64,000 bases of DNA from Anaeramoeba flamelloides (GCA_027625915.1 JANTQA010000018.1:534501-598500); one strand, 5' to 3'; positions 1 through 11,878 are shown, counted from the first letter of the stretch. Translations and numbers: made by a program. The notes: a model not told the origin generated them from the letters alone.

Positions 1-73
1 TCTTTCTCAAATGTTTAAAAAAATGACCAATAAAATTGGTTCAACAAAAGGTTATGACATGATCGGACTTTAA
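1..73 (+). CDS. 3' end of a gene entering from the left edge
   Basis: An open frame enters at base 2 and ends at a TAA at 71-73, giving 23 residues that finish in KGYDMIGL. Base composition is clearly less AT-rich than the following DNA, which drops to nearly pure A/T after the stop. That contrast is the main reason to read it as coding. It is too short to assign a family. Confidence 0.35.
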   Translation, partial: LSQMFKKMTNKIGSTKGYDMIGL

Positions 74-535
74 TTTTTTAATAAAATACTTGTAAAATGA
101 TGTGATATGATAAATATTATTTTTTTAAAAAATATAATTAAAATGTTATATTTAATTATTTTTTTTTTATAAATTATAAATAATGTTATATGTAGGTGGA
201 TGGTTTATTGAAAAAAATGTTAATTTAGAACAAGATAAAAAAATCACATCAAAAGTTTCACTTTAATCAAAATATAAATAATTTGAGAAAAAAAAAAAAA
301 AAACCTTTAGTCTAATAGTTTCTTATTCGTTAGATCAATTTTATTAATTATTACAATTATTTAGTTTTATTTTATTTTATTTTTAAAACTAAACTAAATT
401 TTAGAATAAATGGCATATGTTTCAGTTGAATTTTAATTGTATTTGTATTGTTTTGAAGTTTTTCCCCTCAAAATGAAAAGTTTGCAAATAAATCATTTTT
501 TCTCTTATTTATATTTTCGACATTATTTTGTTAAA

Positions 536-689
536 ATGGAAAATGAAAATAAAAAATTGGAAAGAAGTAAAAGATGGATTAATGAAAAAATTGATTTCAA
601 ATATGAAAAAGAGATTAGATTTAGTTATTTAAATGGAAGGAGAATCGATAAATGGGTTTTATTAATTTTTCAAAATTTCTATTTTTTAT
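536..689 (+). CDS. Possible short exon, unidentified
   Basis: From an ATG at 536 the frame encodes about 51 residues with a charged, coding-like mix (starts MENENKKLERSK, contains NGRRIDKWVLLI). It meets a candidate donor GTAATG at 690 before sliding into poly-T. No partner exon was found and no family is recognised. A chance ORF is just as likely. Confidence 0.2.
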
Positions 690-769
690 GTAATGTTTAT
701 TTCAAAATAAATTGCCTATTTTTTTTTTTTTTTTTTACTTTTTTTTTTTTTTATTTTTAAAGGAAAAAT

Positions 770-900
770 AAATATCTCTTGAGAATAGAACAGAATATTA
801 AAATAGAAATTTTTATATTATAATAGATAAATTCAATTATTAAAAATATTTTTCTTTAATTTAAGATTTTTAATGGGATATTTATTTTGAAATAGAGTTT
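770..900 (+). repeat. Dispersed repeat, copy 1 of 3
   Basis: The segment shares order and wording with 46160-46300 (same strand) and with 49880-50010 (inverted). All three keep the blocks AATATTAAAATAG and TTATAATAGATAA, and the 49.9-kb copy keeps the CTCTTGAG block as well. The first two copies follow a poly-T tract. No coding content is visible. Confidence 0.6.
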
Positions 901-1084
901 ATATATCCAATTCCAAAAATTCTAAAATCACCGAAACATCCAAAATCAAAAATATTCAAAAAAAAAAACCAATTTATTATATTTTTCCAAACCTAATCTC
1001 CAAACCACATTTAATTTACAGAATATTAAGGTTCTTATAAGTAGTCATTCTAATCCAAATAAAAGAAAAAAATATAAAACTCAA

Positions 1085-1255
1085 AAATAAATATTGGTGT
1101 GTCCAAAATAATTAAATTTGTGGAACAAAAAATGATTGGTAAATTTGTTGAAATTTTCACCAACAATTGTTGATCGATCAAATGATAAGATATCATCAAC
1201 CATTTGTATGTGATTTTTCGATTCAAAAAACTCAACACTAACCCTCTATCAATCA
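1085..1255 (-). repeat. Dispersed repeat, inverted relative to 11.9-12.06 kb
   Basis: The reverse complement matches about 11900-12060. Shared blocks include GATAGAGGGTTAGTGTT and CAACAATTGTTGGTGAAA. The latter contains the self-complementary core CAACAATTGTTG. A looser relative lies at 13.65-13.95 kb. Confidence 0.55.
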
Positions 1256-1532
1256 TCAAAAAAAAAATTCCAAATATAACAAAATAGATTAGGTAACTAC
1301 AAAAAAGTAGATGAAAACAAAGTAAAAAAGACAAAAAATGAAATTGTTTGTAAAATCAAAATTATTTCCAAATTGAATTTTAAGTGGGGGTATTGTTATT
1401 CCATCAACTGTTTAAACGGTTCCAAATTTTTGGAATATAGTTTTTTTTGAAAGTACATATCAACCATGCCATTTGTTAATTTTTTTATTTTTTTGTAACA
1501 ATAAGAAAGTCATAACTTACCAGAGCTTTGAC

Positions 1533-1563
<31 letters not shown>

Positions 1564-1695
1564 TAATTGAATGAATTGATTTGTCATGATATTTTAGTAA
1601 AGATTAATTTAACAGTTAATAAATTCAATGACTTTTATTTGTTATTGTTGAAGAGTTAATATTAAGATATTATATTTTTTTTTGGTTGAAAGTAT

Positions 1696-1730
<35 letters not shown>

Positions 1731-2670
1731 CTGTTTTATTAAGTATTTTCAAACACTATAAAAGTTTATAATCTAATTAAAAGGTTGGTTTTCAATTATA
1801 ATCAAGAAGTGAAAGGGAAAGATTATATATATAAGAAGAAATGGGTGTAAATAAGTCAAAATATGAGATTATTTAGATGTATAAGGAGGGAGAATAAATA
1901 AACCAAATAAAGGTTACTTTAAATAAAGAATAGTAAAAAAAAAACATGAATTTCTCAATTTTTCGTCGAGAACTTACAAAACTTCCAACCCTACCCTGAA
2001 ATTTTTTAATAAATAGAAATAAGTTATCTATTATAAACATGTATTTTATTAAATCGAAATTTTATTTTATTGCATATCATAAGATAAAAAATTCAATTTC
2101 TCTTATATCATAAGATAATTTTTTTTTTTTTGAATAAACATTGAAAAAATTGATTATCATTAAGGAAAGAAATTCGTAAAAATTTTAAAGTAATTTTCAA
2201 TAATTCTTTTTAAATTGTTTAAACCAACGATTTTTTCAATTTTGGAAATTGAAGATTCCCATATTGTAAGTTTTTTTATCGATTCATTTGTCAATTTCCA
2301 ATACGAAAAGAATTGATAACTTATTTTTAATATTATATTATAAATATTATACGTAATAATGAGCATTCGTAACTATTTTATGGTTTGTCATACATGATAA
2401 AATTTTGGAATAGAAAAAATAATTTATATGTCTTAACAATTTTCACTAATGTTTTAAAATGACTGTAAATCATTTTTATTTTGTTTTTCCTGGTTTCGTA
2501 CACATTATTCTTTTAAAATGTCAAAATAGGGAAACTATGATAAAAATTAAAATAAGTTTTCATAATATTTTTTTCTTTTACACTTTCAAAAAAAAATGAA
2601 AGAATCATTTTTGAGACCAGATCAATATTAAATTCCTGATCTTTTAAAAATGTTATGAAATGTTATAACA

Positions 2671-2690
2671 TGATATGGTATACCATATCA
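2671..2690. repeat. Perfect 20-bp palindrome
   Basis: TGATATGGTATACCATATCA reads the same on both strands. It has no neighbouring gene and no visible partner elsewhere in the window. Confidence 0.7.
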
Positions 2691-2990
2691 ATTTCATGAC
2701 TTTTTAAAACCCAAAAGTTAACTCAGGACATCTTATAAAATGTTCTATATATAGTATTGAAAAAAATTCTCTACATGAAAATAAGCACTTATATACTTTT
2801 TCATTCATGATATTCAGAAAATTGTTGTTCATTGCTGAATAATTTCTTTTTTTTTTTTTTTAGGTATAAGTTTTCAGGTGAAACTGTGAAATTGTTGATA
2901 AATAATTTTTTGAAAGAGTTTCATAACATCAGTTAGAATTTACCCACTAAGAATTTCTTTTACAAAAAATTAAAAAATTTTCATAATTTA

Positions 2991-3403
2991 AAGAAAAAAT
3001 GAAAATAAAAAAATAGAAAATAAAAAATTCCTAAAATAGTAAAAAAAATATACAAATTCGGGTACATAGTGCCCCACTTTTCGGAGTCGTGGAATACCAA
3101 TTTATTAATCGCAATTTGTGGAATCTTATTATTAATAATCTTTCTATCGGTTTTTTACTCCTCCTGTTTCAGGGGACGTGTCTAGGTTTTCCAGAATTCG
3201 AAAGAATTTAGTAAAATCAAGGATTTTACTCAATTCTTTCAAATCCTGAAAAACCTAACGACAGTGGATAATTTTTAATTTGGTCATGTAAATGATATAA
3301 TATTTTTTTACTTTAATGTTATAATTATTTTTCTTCTTCTCTTTTTTTATTTAGTAAATTTTCTTTGATTGCTCCTTTCTCACAATAAATAAATAAATAA
3401 AAA
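2991..3403. repeat. Host repeat family A, 5'-truncated copy
   Basis: This copy is nearly identical to the right two thirds of 11250-11878 and shares blocks such as ATTCGGGTACATAGTGCC. It lacks the left part present in the 11-kb and 46-kb copies. It carries the CTAGG hairpin at 3178-3266, at the same internal site as the 11-kb copy, so these two share an ancestor that already held the insert. Confidence 0.8.
3178..3266. mobile_element. CTAGG/CCTAA hairpin mini-element (single)
   Basis: The element is about 89 bp. Its left arm starts GTGTCTAGGTTTTCCAG and its right arm ends CTGAAAAACCTAACGACAG. The arms pair through AAGAATT..AGTAAAATC and GATTTTACTCAATTCTT around a tiny loop. There is no coding capacity. 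The 46-kb copy of the host repeat is uninterrupted at this position, which supports insertion. Confidence 0.7.
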
Positions 3404-3805
3404 TTTTCATAATTTCAACAATTTTATCAATTTGAAAACCCTTTTAAAAGATCCTGACAAAAATTTGATTTTTATATTTTAATAATTTCAATTTCACACC
3501 GATAAACACAAAACAATTTCTCAAGCTTTTCTCAATATTTTTTACATGAACTTTTTATAACTGTGAAATGTGTATAAAATTTTTACTTGTACTTGAAAAT
3601 CCTTTAAGAACAACGTTTGCAATTGAAAATTGGGGGGCATGTGTGATACAAGAGGATTATGAGGGTTCGCAAATCTCGCAATTATTTATTCAGCGAGATC
3701 TAAGTGCCAAAAAATGTCATTTTTGACATAAATTTTTCTCTCCGAGTATCTCAAAATGACAAAGAATGTTGCGAAAAAACAGCTTTTGGAGAAAATTTCT
3801 ATTTA

Positions 3806-3898
3806 GGTGAAAGTGGCAAACCTGGAGACGATGTTTGGGGGTTTCTTTGGTTTACTTTTGAATTGTGAGAGAAGATGAGAAGGTTTGCCACTTTCACC
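3806..3898. mobile_element. 93-bp TIR element with TA duplication
   Basis: Perfect 18-bp terminal inverted repeats (GGTGAAAGTGGCAAACCT and its complement) are flanked on both sides by TA. Size and TA flanks are what a Tc1/mariner-type MITE would give. No second copy was seen in this window. Confidence 0.65.
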
Positions 3899-4924
3899 TA
3901 AAAGGTCAAAATGGAGAAAATTGAAAATTTTGATGAATTATTGTCTATTGTTTTCCAACAATTACCTTTTTTAATTAATGACCACGATAATTTGTTTGGT
4001 ATTGTATTGAATCCACTAAAATCACCAATTCCCAAAATTTAAAGATCATTTTTCTTCAACTGACAAAGAAATTTATTTTTTAAAAACAAAAACTGACTAA
4101 TTTTGCAAACTTAATTTTCAAAAGATACTTGAATGCAAAATTCCACCAAACCCCACCCACTCAATCTCAACTCCAATTTTTGTTGACTCAACCAATAGTG
4201 TTTTGAGAGAAACAATCCAAACAAAAAAATTTTTATCAAAAAAGCACAAAAAACAAGAGGTGTGTTGTTATGGATCATGTTGTTCCACAAACAATTCAAG
4301 GGGACACCCTCCTCTTAGTCATGTTTGGGAGATTTATTCAAGAAAAAACAACAAAAACCAAACAAAAAACAAGAAAAACCCTCAACGTCTTTGTTGTGAA
4401 TTAATCTTGTTTACGAATTACAAGAACAATTCAAGGAACCCAACATTCAAAAATCTTAGAGAATTGAGATCGTTAAAAGTAAAAGTTGTTTATTGAGAAT
4501 GTTTGAAATGATCTTAATTTTTTCTGTAAGGAAACTTCAGTGTGTTTTTCTTTTTCATTTTTACCATCCTTAACAAGGGTGTTCGATAGTACGTATCTCA
4601 AATTTTCTTTTTCATTTTTCATAAAAAAAATGACGAAAAATGATTTTTTGATCCAAATTGAAAAATATTTACCAGATCACAACTTTACATTTTAAATGAT
4701 ATTGGTTCAAAAGGTGTTGAGAAAAATTGATCAATTGCCAACGTAGTTCTTAAAGTCATTTTTAAAAAAAATTTTCTTTCAAATAACTATTTTTGTTTTT
4801 GTTTTTTTATGTGATTTTTAACTTTGAAACGACCAATTTTTATGTCCAATTTCTTCATAGTGAAAATTTGTTCTGTAGAAGTGAATGTAAAATATCACAA
4901 GGAACTCAAAATCCACCAGGGTAA

Positions 4925-5320
4925 GAATTTAGTCTTTAAGAATCAAGCTTGTAAAATAATCACGACCTCCTTATTAGAAGGTTGGCTATGTGAATTATAC
5001 TTGTTCATAATACTATTCAATCAATCCTAAAAAAAAGCAACAAAAATAAAAATTATCATTTTCGAAATTCTAGTAAACCTCTCCGAAATTCTAATTGTTT
5101 TTTAAAAAAAGTAAATCTACTTTTGTTTTTCAAACTATTACTTAACTATATTCTATTGACGCTCTACTTTAATGAACGTGTAGTAGGTTTATTCCAGAGT
5201 TCAAATAATTTGGTTAGTTATAAAAAGGATTTGCTTTTAAAATAAAAAAAATTACACAACAAATTTCCTAATATTCAAAATTAAAAATCTTGTCAGGTAT
5301 TTTTTTCAACTTTCGATTAA
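4925..5320. repeat. Rearranged copy of the 23.45-23.95 kb TIR family
   Basis: The right part (about 5218-5315, containing ATTACACAACAA and AATCTTGTCAGGTA) matches the right arm of the element at 23455-23946 in direct orientation. The part to its left matches that element's interior in reverse. This copy therefore looks like an inversion derivative or a second insertion. No complete left TIR was found. Confidence 0.5.
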
Positions 5321-5697
5321 ATTCTCAATAACCGAAAATTTGTTTGTTCATAATTTTGGACAGCGATCATCACCAAGAAAGTAAAAACTAAAAGAGAAAA
5401 ATAAAATTATACTTTTTACAATTTATTACATTAGAATAATTATTATTGATTTGAATAAATTGAAAAAACAAGTGAATTGTTCTCTATTGACAGTGACATA
5501 ATTAATTTTTTACTTATTTGATGAATAAAAAAATATTTGTTTTAATATTCAATTCCTATCAAAGCTCAGAGTTACAAAAAACAAGAATTTAATCGAATTT
5601 TAGTTCAAAAAATAGCAACAGGAGATCTGAAAAGAAGCAATTAAAAAATAAAAACTGTGAAAGAAACAAACAATATTTTTTTCTTAATCACTTTTTT

Positions 5698-8600
5698 ATG
5701 AATTTCTTCGGCAATAAACAAACAACAGGCAACAAAAAAATCAAATTCCCTGTTCGAAAGTACCTCTACGGTTTCAACGAGAACCAAGAATTAAATGAAC
5801 GATTAAAGTTCTTGGGACAAATTGATCCTGATGTAGTTTGTAAAATAAGCAACAAAATCATGACTAATCCTGTGTTAGCTGAAGATGGACAAACATATGA
5901 CCAGTCGTGCTTTGACAAGATCCAAACAAGTCCATTTAACGGTCAACAGATAGGCGCCAACGTATCTCCAAACTCGTTTGCAAGGATCATGGTCAACAAA
6001 TATTTAGGAGAGAAAAGAAAGTCAATTTTACTTCCTATCAAGAAATTATTTGAAGAAAAAAATTATTTTTATGTGTTAAAAACAATCGCACTCTATGAAA
6101 AGTTTTCCATCGAGAAAGACATTTCCTTGTTTCAAGTCAAAATCACAGTTATGGAAACACTCTTGAATCAGGGTATTAAAGGATCTTATAAATTCCAACT
6201 TGTAGAACATTATCTCCAAGAGAATCGTATATTAAAAGCAATCCAAGTCTATGAGTGTATGCTTATTTATAAGCAGAAACAACAACAACAACAACAAAAA
6301 CAAAAACAAAGACAAAGACAAAAACAACAAAATAATAAAACTGGGTTAATTAATTATCCTATTAGTGTTCAGGATGAGATCAAACAAGAGAAAGAAATTG
6401 GTGTCCTACAAAAAGAAGAAGAAGAAGAAGAAGAAGTCGCAGAAATTGGGTTGAATAATAATGTACTAGATTTAAAGAAACTAAAGCGAATTGAATTAAA
6501 TTTAAATAATTTGGAAATCCTTTTAAAAATATTACCCTTGATTCAAGAAGCATCAATTTATGAGGACCCACGAAGCAAAAAACAGACTTTCCGATCCGTG
6601 ATTATATTAATTGTCAAAATCTATTTAAATTATGACGAAATTCAACAGTCGATCAAATATATAAACAAGTACAAAGAAAGTGAATCTATTGAGATTCTAA
6701 AGTTATGGATCGAAATCCTCACAAAGAAGAATAACAAAGGAAAGGAAATTGCTCGGATCTCAAATAAGCTCTCAAAGATTTATTCTGGACAAGGCAAGTA
6801 TAAAAAAGCTATCTCTTATGTTGAATTAGCGATGAATAGCATTTCAAATATTGAAACGAAATCTCAAGAAGAGGCGCTTGAATATGAACATGAAAAGGAA
6901 AGGTATTCTTTAAATATGATCGAGTGTTTAAAAAAGGATAACCAAAAGCAACGAGCGGTGACAATGCTAATGGCGCTGGGAAAAAAATATGAAAAGAAGG
7001 ATTTGAACAAAAGTGACTACTACTATACACAAGCATACACATTGGACGAGGCCAATGAAAAAATCCAGCAGCAAAGAAGGGTTTCACAAAATGAAGAAAA
7101 TTTCCAAGAGCAGGTCAATCTCCGATTTAATAACGCCCTGCAAGCCTCGCTTGAAAGCAATAATCCGTATCTGATCATCAAAGAAATGGGCACCATTTTT
7201 TCTGATTTGGTTCATAAAATTGAGAGACAGAGTAACAAAATTAGTGAACAAAGGGAAATGATCTTAAATCAAAAGAACACCATTGCCAAGCAGTCCCAGT
7301 ATCTGCTGAATGACCACACCAACTTGAAGCACTTTTTGACTATCGATTATCAGCTACCGGTGACTTTGCATGGCCACCAGGAACCCATCATGAAAATCTT
7401 TCAAATGTCTGGATCCAAAATTCTAAGTTTCTCGCGTGATTGGCAAGTGATCATCTGGGATTGGAAAAGTTACAAAAAGGAAACAGTCATTCAATTAAAG
7501 CCATCTACGAAAAGAATAAGCCCTTTCAAACTCAACGAAAGTCAATTTCTCATTATTGAAAAAAATGTGATCAAAATTTACAACCTTGCGGGCCGATGTG
7601 AAAAAACACTTGAGGGGCATCAGCATGAAATCAAACTGGCTCTGAGGCTAAGCAATAACAAAATGATAACCTGCGATAACGATTTTTACATTATCTGGGA
7701 TCAAAAATTGGATGTTGAAAAAAGAATCAAAATATACAATTTAAAGGATTACATCGACGTCGAAACATCCTATGGCCGCTCTTACATTGAGCGGTACAAG
7801 CCGAAAATCCGTACAAAATATATTACAGAAAGCATGAATGGCGAGATCTTATATGATACAGATGTGGGCACATTTGTGTTTGATAGCAAATGTGAGCGAT
7901 TTCTAAACTATTATTCCACGCATGACAAAAGGCATGCCAATGGTAAGTCCATTCGATACACCAGAAAGGGAAGGCATTTGAATGAATACCTAATCAGAGG
8001 CATCTGCACAGAAGATTATTGGTATCTGGACAACATTAAAGACTCGTATAGTAAATGCAGAGACTATTGCTTTTATCCCAACCTTTATGCCAAGATCAAG
8101 GAGACCGGAAACAAGAACCACGATTTAAATAGATGGATGAAAATAGATGGGATTGAACAAAATTCAGCTGATGAATATTTACAAATCCCAAATAACTTCT
8201 ATCTCAAATTGACAAATGGGACTGAAAATCTTCCAGGGCAGTTGCAATTGTTGGATAATAATCTGCTTGTCATGAAAACCATCAGATGCTTTCACCAAAG
8301 CCCGTTTCTTATTTACCAATTGAAGAACTATCAAATTGCGGTAGCTTCAACGACTGGCGATTTGCAAATATATGACTTTCAGAATGATATCAAGAATATA
8401 ATAAGGAAGAAGGATCAAGAAAAGAAGTGTTTGGAAAAAACCGTTAGCGCATTAATGAAGAATAAGTACTTTGGGATCAAAGATTATCAAAAGACATTTC
8501 AAAATTCTTTTGATCTGAAGAATGTCTATTTACCTTCAAATATTGAAACAATTTTAAAATCCCCATGCCCCTTTAGTCGCAATGAGAATAAAATTTATCA

Positions 8601-9072
8601 TACACATTTCCTATTCTTGATACATAAAGATTTGACTGTTAATGGCTTAATCGACATCATCAATAGTATGGACTATGAACCCAATTTTCGAATTGAGTCA
8701 CAAGTAAAGAAAATACCAATGGAATTGGATAACAATAGAAAATACCATAAATGGGTCTTGCTATATTCCCAGGCTAAATACCTTGGCCTGCAAATAAAAG
8801 ATGATTTATTTACCAAAATTCATTCTTACATTAACAAGCCATACAAATTAACACCATTATTTGAAATATACTGTGCAGAATTCTTTTTTTATTTGAAATA
8901 TGGGTTAAAGAATATATTTATAGAGAAAAATTTACAATATTTCGATAATGGTAGAACCAGATACACTTATGTTATTTACGGAAATGAAATTATCATTTTA
9001 CAAGGAGTAAGGAAAATCGTGAAACATAAGTTGAAATTAAATTATTTCCAAAGTAGGCAACTTCATATATAA
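5698..9072 (+). CDS. U-box / helical repeat / WD40 protein (probable E3 ubiquitin ligase)
   Basis: A 1124-residue protein read from a single exon. The ATG at 5698 is preceded by in-frame poly-T. Residues about 43-106 form a U-box: IDPDVVCKISNKIMTNPVL, then DGQTYDQSCFDK, with the usual hydrophobic and Pro positions and no zinc ligands. In known proteins this domain recruits an E2 and transfers ubiquitin. Residues about 110-480 are helical and TPR-like, interrupted by a Gln run (about 192-215) and a Glu run (about 240). A coiled coil follows at about 504-545. WD40-type blades start near 551 (LHGHQEPIMK to VIIWDWKS) and 638 (EGHQHEIK to YIIWDQ), with a weaker one near 876 (GDLQIYDF). The last 170 residues are helical and unassigned. 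U-box plus WD40 occurs in known ligases (for example Prp19), but the order and length here differ. The substrate is unknown. Confidence 0.88.
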   Translation: MNFFGNKQTTGNKKIKFPVRKYLYGFNENQELNERLKFLGQIDPDVVCKISNKIMTNPVLAEDGQTYDQSCFDKIQTSPFNGQQIGANVSPNSFARIMVNKYLGEKRKSILLPIKKLFEEKNYFYVLKTIALYEKFSIEKDISLFQVKITVMETLLNQGIKGSYKFQLVEHYLQENRILKAIQVYECMLIYKQKQQQQQQKQKQRQRQKQQNNKTGLINYPISVQDEIKQEKEIGVLQKEEEEEEEVAEIGLNNNVLDLKKLKRIELNLNNLEILLKILPLIQEASIYEDPRSKKQTFRSVIILIVKIYLNYDEIQQSIKYINKYKESESIEILKLWIEILTKKNNKGKEIARISNKLSKIYSGQGKYKKAISYVELAMNSISNIETKSQEEALEYEHEKERYSLNMIECLKKDNQKQRAVTMLMALGKKYEKKDLNKSDYYYTQAYTLDEANEKIQQQRRVSQNEENFQEQVNLRFNNALQASLESNNPYLIIKEMGTIFSDLVHKIERQSNKISEQREMILNQKNTIAKQSQYLLNDHTNLKHFLTIDYQLPVTLHGHQEPIMKIFQMSGSKILSFSRDWQVIIWDWKSYKKETVIQLKPSTKRISPFKLNESQFLIIEKNVIKIYNLAGRCEKTLEGHQHEIKLALRLSNNKMITCDNDFYIIWDQKLDVEKRIKIYNLKDYIDVETSYGRSYIERYKPKIRTKYITESMNGEILYDTDVGTFVFDSKCERFLNYYSTHDKRHANGKSIRYTRKGRHLNEYLIRGICTEDYWYLDNIKDSYSKCRDYCFYPNLYAKIKETGNKNHDLNRWMKIDGIEQNSADEYLQIPNNFYLKLTNGTENLPGQLQLLDNNLLVMKTIRCFHQSPFLIYQLKNYQIAVASTTGDLQIYDFQNDIKNIIRKKDQEKKCLEKTVSALMKNKYFGIKDYQKTFQNSFDLKNVYLPSNIETILKSPCPFSRNENKIYHTHFLFLIHKDLTVNGLIDIINSMDYEPNFRIESQVKKIPMELDNNRKYHKWVLLYSQAKYLGLQIKDDLFTKIHSYINKPYKLTPLFEIYCAEFFFYLKYGLKNIFIEKNLQYFDNGRTRYTYVIYGNEIIILQGVRKIVKHKLKLNYFQSRQLHI

Positions 9073-9509
9073 CATAATCAGTATTATTTAAACATTTAAT
9101 TTTACAAACAATTCTTATTTTTTTTTTCTTTTTGGATTTTTTTACAATTTAATTCATAATTTTGGAGAACAAGTATATTTGAACCAGAATGATTTTCATT
9201 TTTTTTTTAAAGTAGTATTGTTTTTTTTTTTTCTGATTGCTTTTGATCTTGTGTTGTATTTACCCATGTATAGACCTTGGAATATCGGAACAAAGTAATT
9301 TTTTGAGATTTTTATTTTAATCTTAAAAAGATATTAAATTTGATTCAAATACACTTTCAATAAATTCTTATTCCACTATTTGAGTTCAATAAAACTCACG
9401 AGGGAGGAAATATTTTGAATTTTTTGAACTTTGGGCTTTGAAGAAAAAAATAATAAAATGTTGAATTTATTTTTATTCTTACCAAAGTATATTTTCCTTT
9501 GAGATAAAT

Positions 9510-9790
9510 CCAAAAGATACATGTAGAAAATTTTTTTCCAGTCAAAGAGAAATGTTGTAGTAGATGATTTACACGTGTTTAAAGATTTTGAATCAATATT
9601 GGAAGAAAAAAATTTAATTTTTTAAATTTTCAAAATTGAAATCATTTCTTCTCATTTTTCTTTTTACTTTTTTTTTGATTTCAATATTTTTTTGACTTCA
9701 TAATTGTTTTTCAAAAATTTTTTTTTATTGCAAGATCTATAGCCACTTGGTAAAAACGTGTTATTTTATTATTATTGAAACTGTGGAGAT
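9510..9790. repeat. Dispersed repeat, related to 56.27-56.49 kb
   Basis: It shares the order of blocks with about 56270-56490: a GTGT..TTAAAGATTTGAAT segment, AAATTGAAATC, a T-rich tract, then TTATTGCAAGATCT..AG.CACT. Part of the same unit is inverted at about 55735-55870. Confidence 0.5.
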
Positions 9791-9949
9791 GATTGTAGAG
9801 AAATCATTTTAATTTCTAGTGGAATTTCATTTTTGATCTCCAGTTGAAGATCAAAATGAACTTTTTTGGTTTTTTTTCAATTGACTATACAAAGAATTTG
9901 ATTTTTGAAATTTTTTTGAAAATATCTAATATTTATTAGATTTACTTTG

Positions 9950-10555
9950 AATGTAAGCTATTTCCAAAAAAGTGTGGCAAATTTATTTTATAATATATTT
10001 ATTTAATCTTAATCTTCAAAAAAGTATTAAAATATAGAAAATCATTAACAACCATTTATTGGTTCTTGGTAATGATTCAATTTGTTATTTAATATTGATA
10101 TTAAATCAATAAAAGATATTAAAACTTTTTCGGATCTCAATTTTATCTGATATTTTTTATGCATGAAAATTGGTATTTATTAATTTCTCACTTGATCGAA
10201 AAAATCGTTTTAATAACTTTTTTAATCTCGACAAATTTTCAAATAGAATTTAAAACATATAATTGTATTTTGTTGTTTAAAAAATCATTTGTATCTTTTC
10301 TATATTTACAGTTTTTTTTCTTGAAATTGGTCTTGAATTGTTTTCAACAAAAAAAGTGCTATTTTTTTTTTTTTTTTCATTTTTTGAAAATATTCCAATC
10401 AACATATTTACAAATAAACACCTTTTTCATGTATTCAATCAGTATTTATATTTAACTTAATTTGGAATTGCCAATTAACGAATAGATCCACTAACAAAGA
10501 TGATTTCTTTTGAAATGTAATAAAAAAAGTAACACTTTTTTGGAAATATCTTATT
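9950..10555. mobile_element. About 600-bp TIR element, copy 1
   Basis: The ends are inverted: left ATTTCCAAAAAAGTGTGG, right ACACTTTTTTGGAAATA. The interior matches 35943-36561 throughout (for example ATCATTAACAACC.. and AATGATTCAATTTGTT). The open frame inside (about 10159-10455) has no counterpart of similar sequence in the sister copy, so the element is best read as non-coding and non-autonomous. Confidence 0.6.
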
Positions 10556-11249
10556 CAACTATTCCACGATATGTATTATTCTATTTATTTCTGATTCATT
10601 CTTAAAAAGTAAATTTTCAAAAAAATAATTGATATTTATATTTATATATATATATATATATATATTTGGAACTTTACATTCTTTTTCATGGGAATGGGAA
10701 AAAATAATACAAGAAATTATTTCCATTGAATTAATAAAATTAATTTAGGGCTGTTAATTTTTTTACTTGATGGATAAGTACTCTATGAAAACATGCTAAA
10801 TTGTTTTTCAAACATTTTTTTCATAATATTCTCGACTTTCAAATTTTGTAGATAACAAGTACCAAAAAATTCTGATCTACTTTAAAAATCCAGAAAAGAA
10901 TATTTTTTGAGTTAGATCAAATTTTTTTTCGATTTTTTCTGAAAAAGAAAAACTTTAAAGTGATTTTATTTCGAACATTATATATAAAAATTTTACCCAT
11001 TTTATTACTGTTTCCTACTATTATTACACAATATCAAGTCTTTGTTGCCTGGAATAGTAATAAAAGAATTTTTTTTCTTTTTTGATTTGTTTTCATTTCC
11101 TTTTTTCACAGTTATGTAATTTATTTCCTTAGATCTGGAATTTTTTCGGACTAAATAGATACTCATATGTCTTAAAAAAGAAATCAGAATATGATATATT
11201 TAAAAAAAAAGAAAAATGCAAAAAAATGTGATTATTGTACTCAATATTA

Positions 11250-11878
11250 TATAAATATAAATCACTTTATTTGGTATTGTGAAAGATCTAAATTTATCAG
11301 AATCAAATGGAAAAAAAAAATAGCAAAAATTTTCGAAAAAAACTTATATTAAAATGTTATCCTTAGAAAAAATACTCAAAAGCTTCTTAATCTGGTTAAT
11401 CAAAATTACGAAATTTATTGTTCTTGTCGAGAATTTTTCATCAAAGCTCTTATGGTTAGAAAACTTAAGGTAATAAAGAAAAAAATGAAAATAAAAAAAT
11501 AGAAAATAAAAAATTCCTAAAATAGTAAAAAAATATACAAATTCGGGTACATAGTGCCCCACTTTTCGGAGTCATGGAATACCAATTTATTAATCACAGT
11601 TTGTGGAATCTTATTATTAATAATCTTTCTATCGGTTTTTTACTCCTCCTGTTTCAGGGGACGTGTCTAGGTTTTCCAGAATTCGAAAGAATTTAGTAAA
11701 ATCAAGGATTTTACTCAATTCTTTCAAATCCTGAAAAACCTAACGACAGTGGATAATTTTTAATTTGGTCATGTAAATGATATAATATTTTTTTACTTTA
11801 ATGTTTTAATTATTTTTCTTCTCTTTTTTTATTTAGTAAATTTTCTTTGATTACTCCTTTCTCACAATAAATAAATAG
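11250..11878. repeat. Host repeat family A, long copy with hairpin insert
   Basis: About 630 bp. It aligns end to end with 46351-46980 and, over its right two thirds, with 2991-3403. A CTAGG hairpin lies at 11663-11751, where the 46-kb copy has none. The left end begins in ATAAATATAAATCACTTTAT and the right end finishes in CTCACAATAAATAAAT. No clear TIR or coding frame was seen. Confidence 0.8.
11663..11751. mobile_element. CTAGG/CCTAA hairpin mini-element (single)
   Basis: This copy matches the one at 3178-3266 almost base for base and sits at the same host-repeat position. Long self-complementary arms meet around an A/G-rich loop. Confidence 0.7.

Larger units (their letters stand above)
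74..5697. other. Repeat-rich intergenic region
   Basis: This stretch holds no gene I can support. It contains a dispersed repeat (about 770-900), an inverted copy of a repeat found again near 12 kb (about 1085-1255), a (TA)n run near 1700, a perfect palindrome at 2671-2690, a truncated repeat with a hairpin insert (2991-3403), a small TIR element (3806-3898) and a copy of a TIR family (about 4925-5320). Bases 3590-4500 are less AT-rich and have short open frames on both strands, but none resembles a protein I know. Confidence 0.6.

Noticed and set aside
1700-1730. (TA)n runs here and near 10650, 13400, 14100 and 46900
   Set aside because: These are simple microsatellites expected in such AT-rich DNA. 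No regulatory meaning can be claimed.
4111-4496. Overlapping 60-97-codon frames on both strands
   Set aside because: The region is less AT-rich, which lengthens frames by chance on both strands. No domain, splice partner or coding periodicity was evident.
10159-10455. 98-codon frame
   Set aside because: It lies within a TIR element, and the sister copy at 36 kb does not conserve it.
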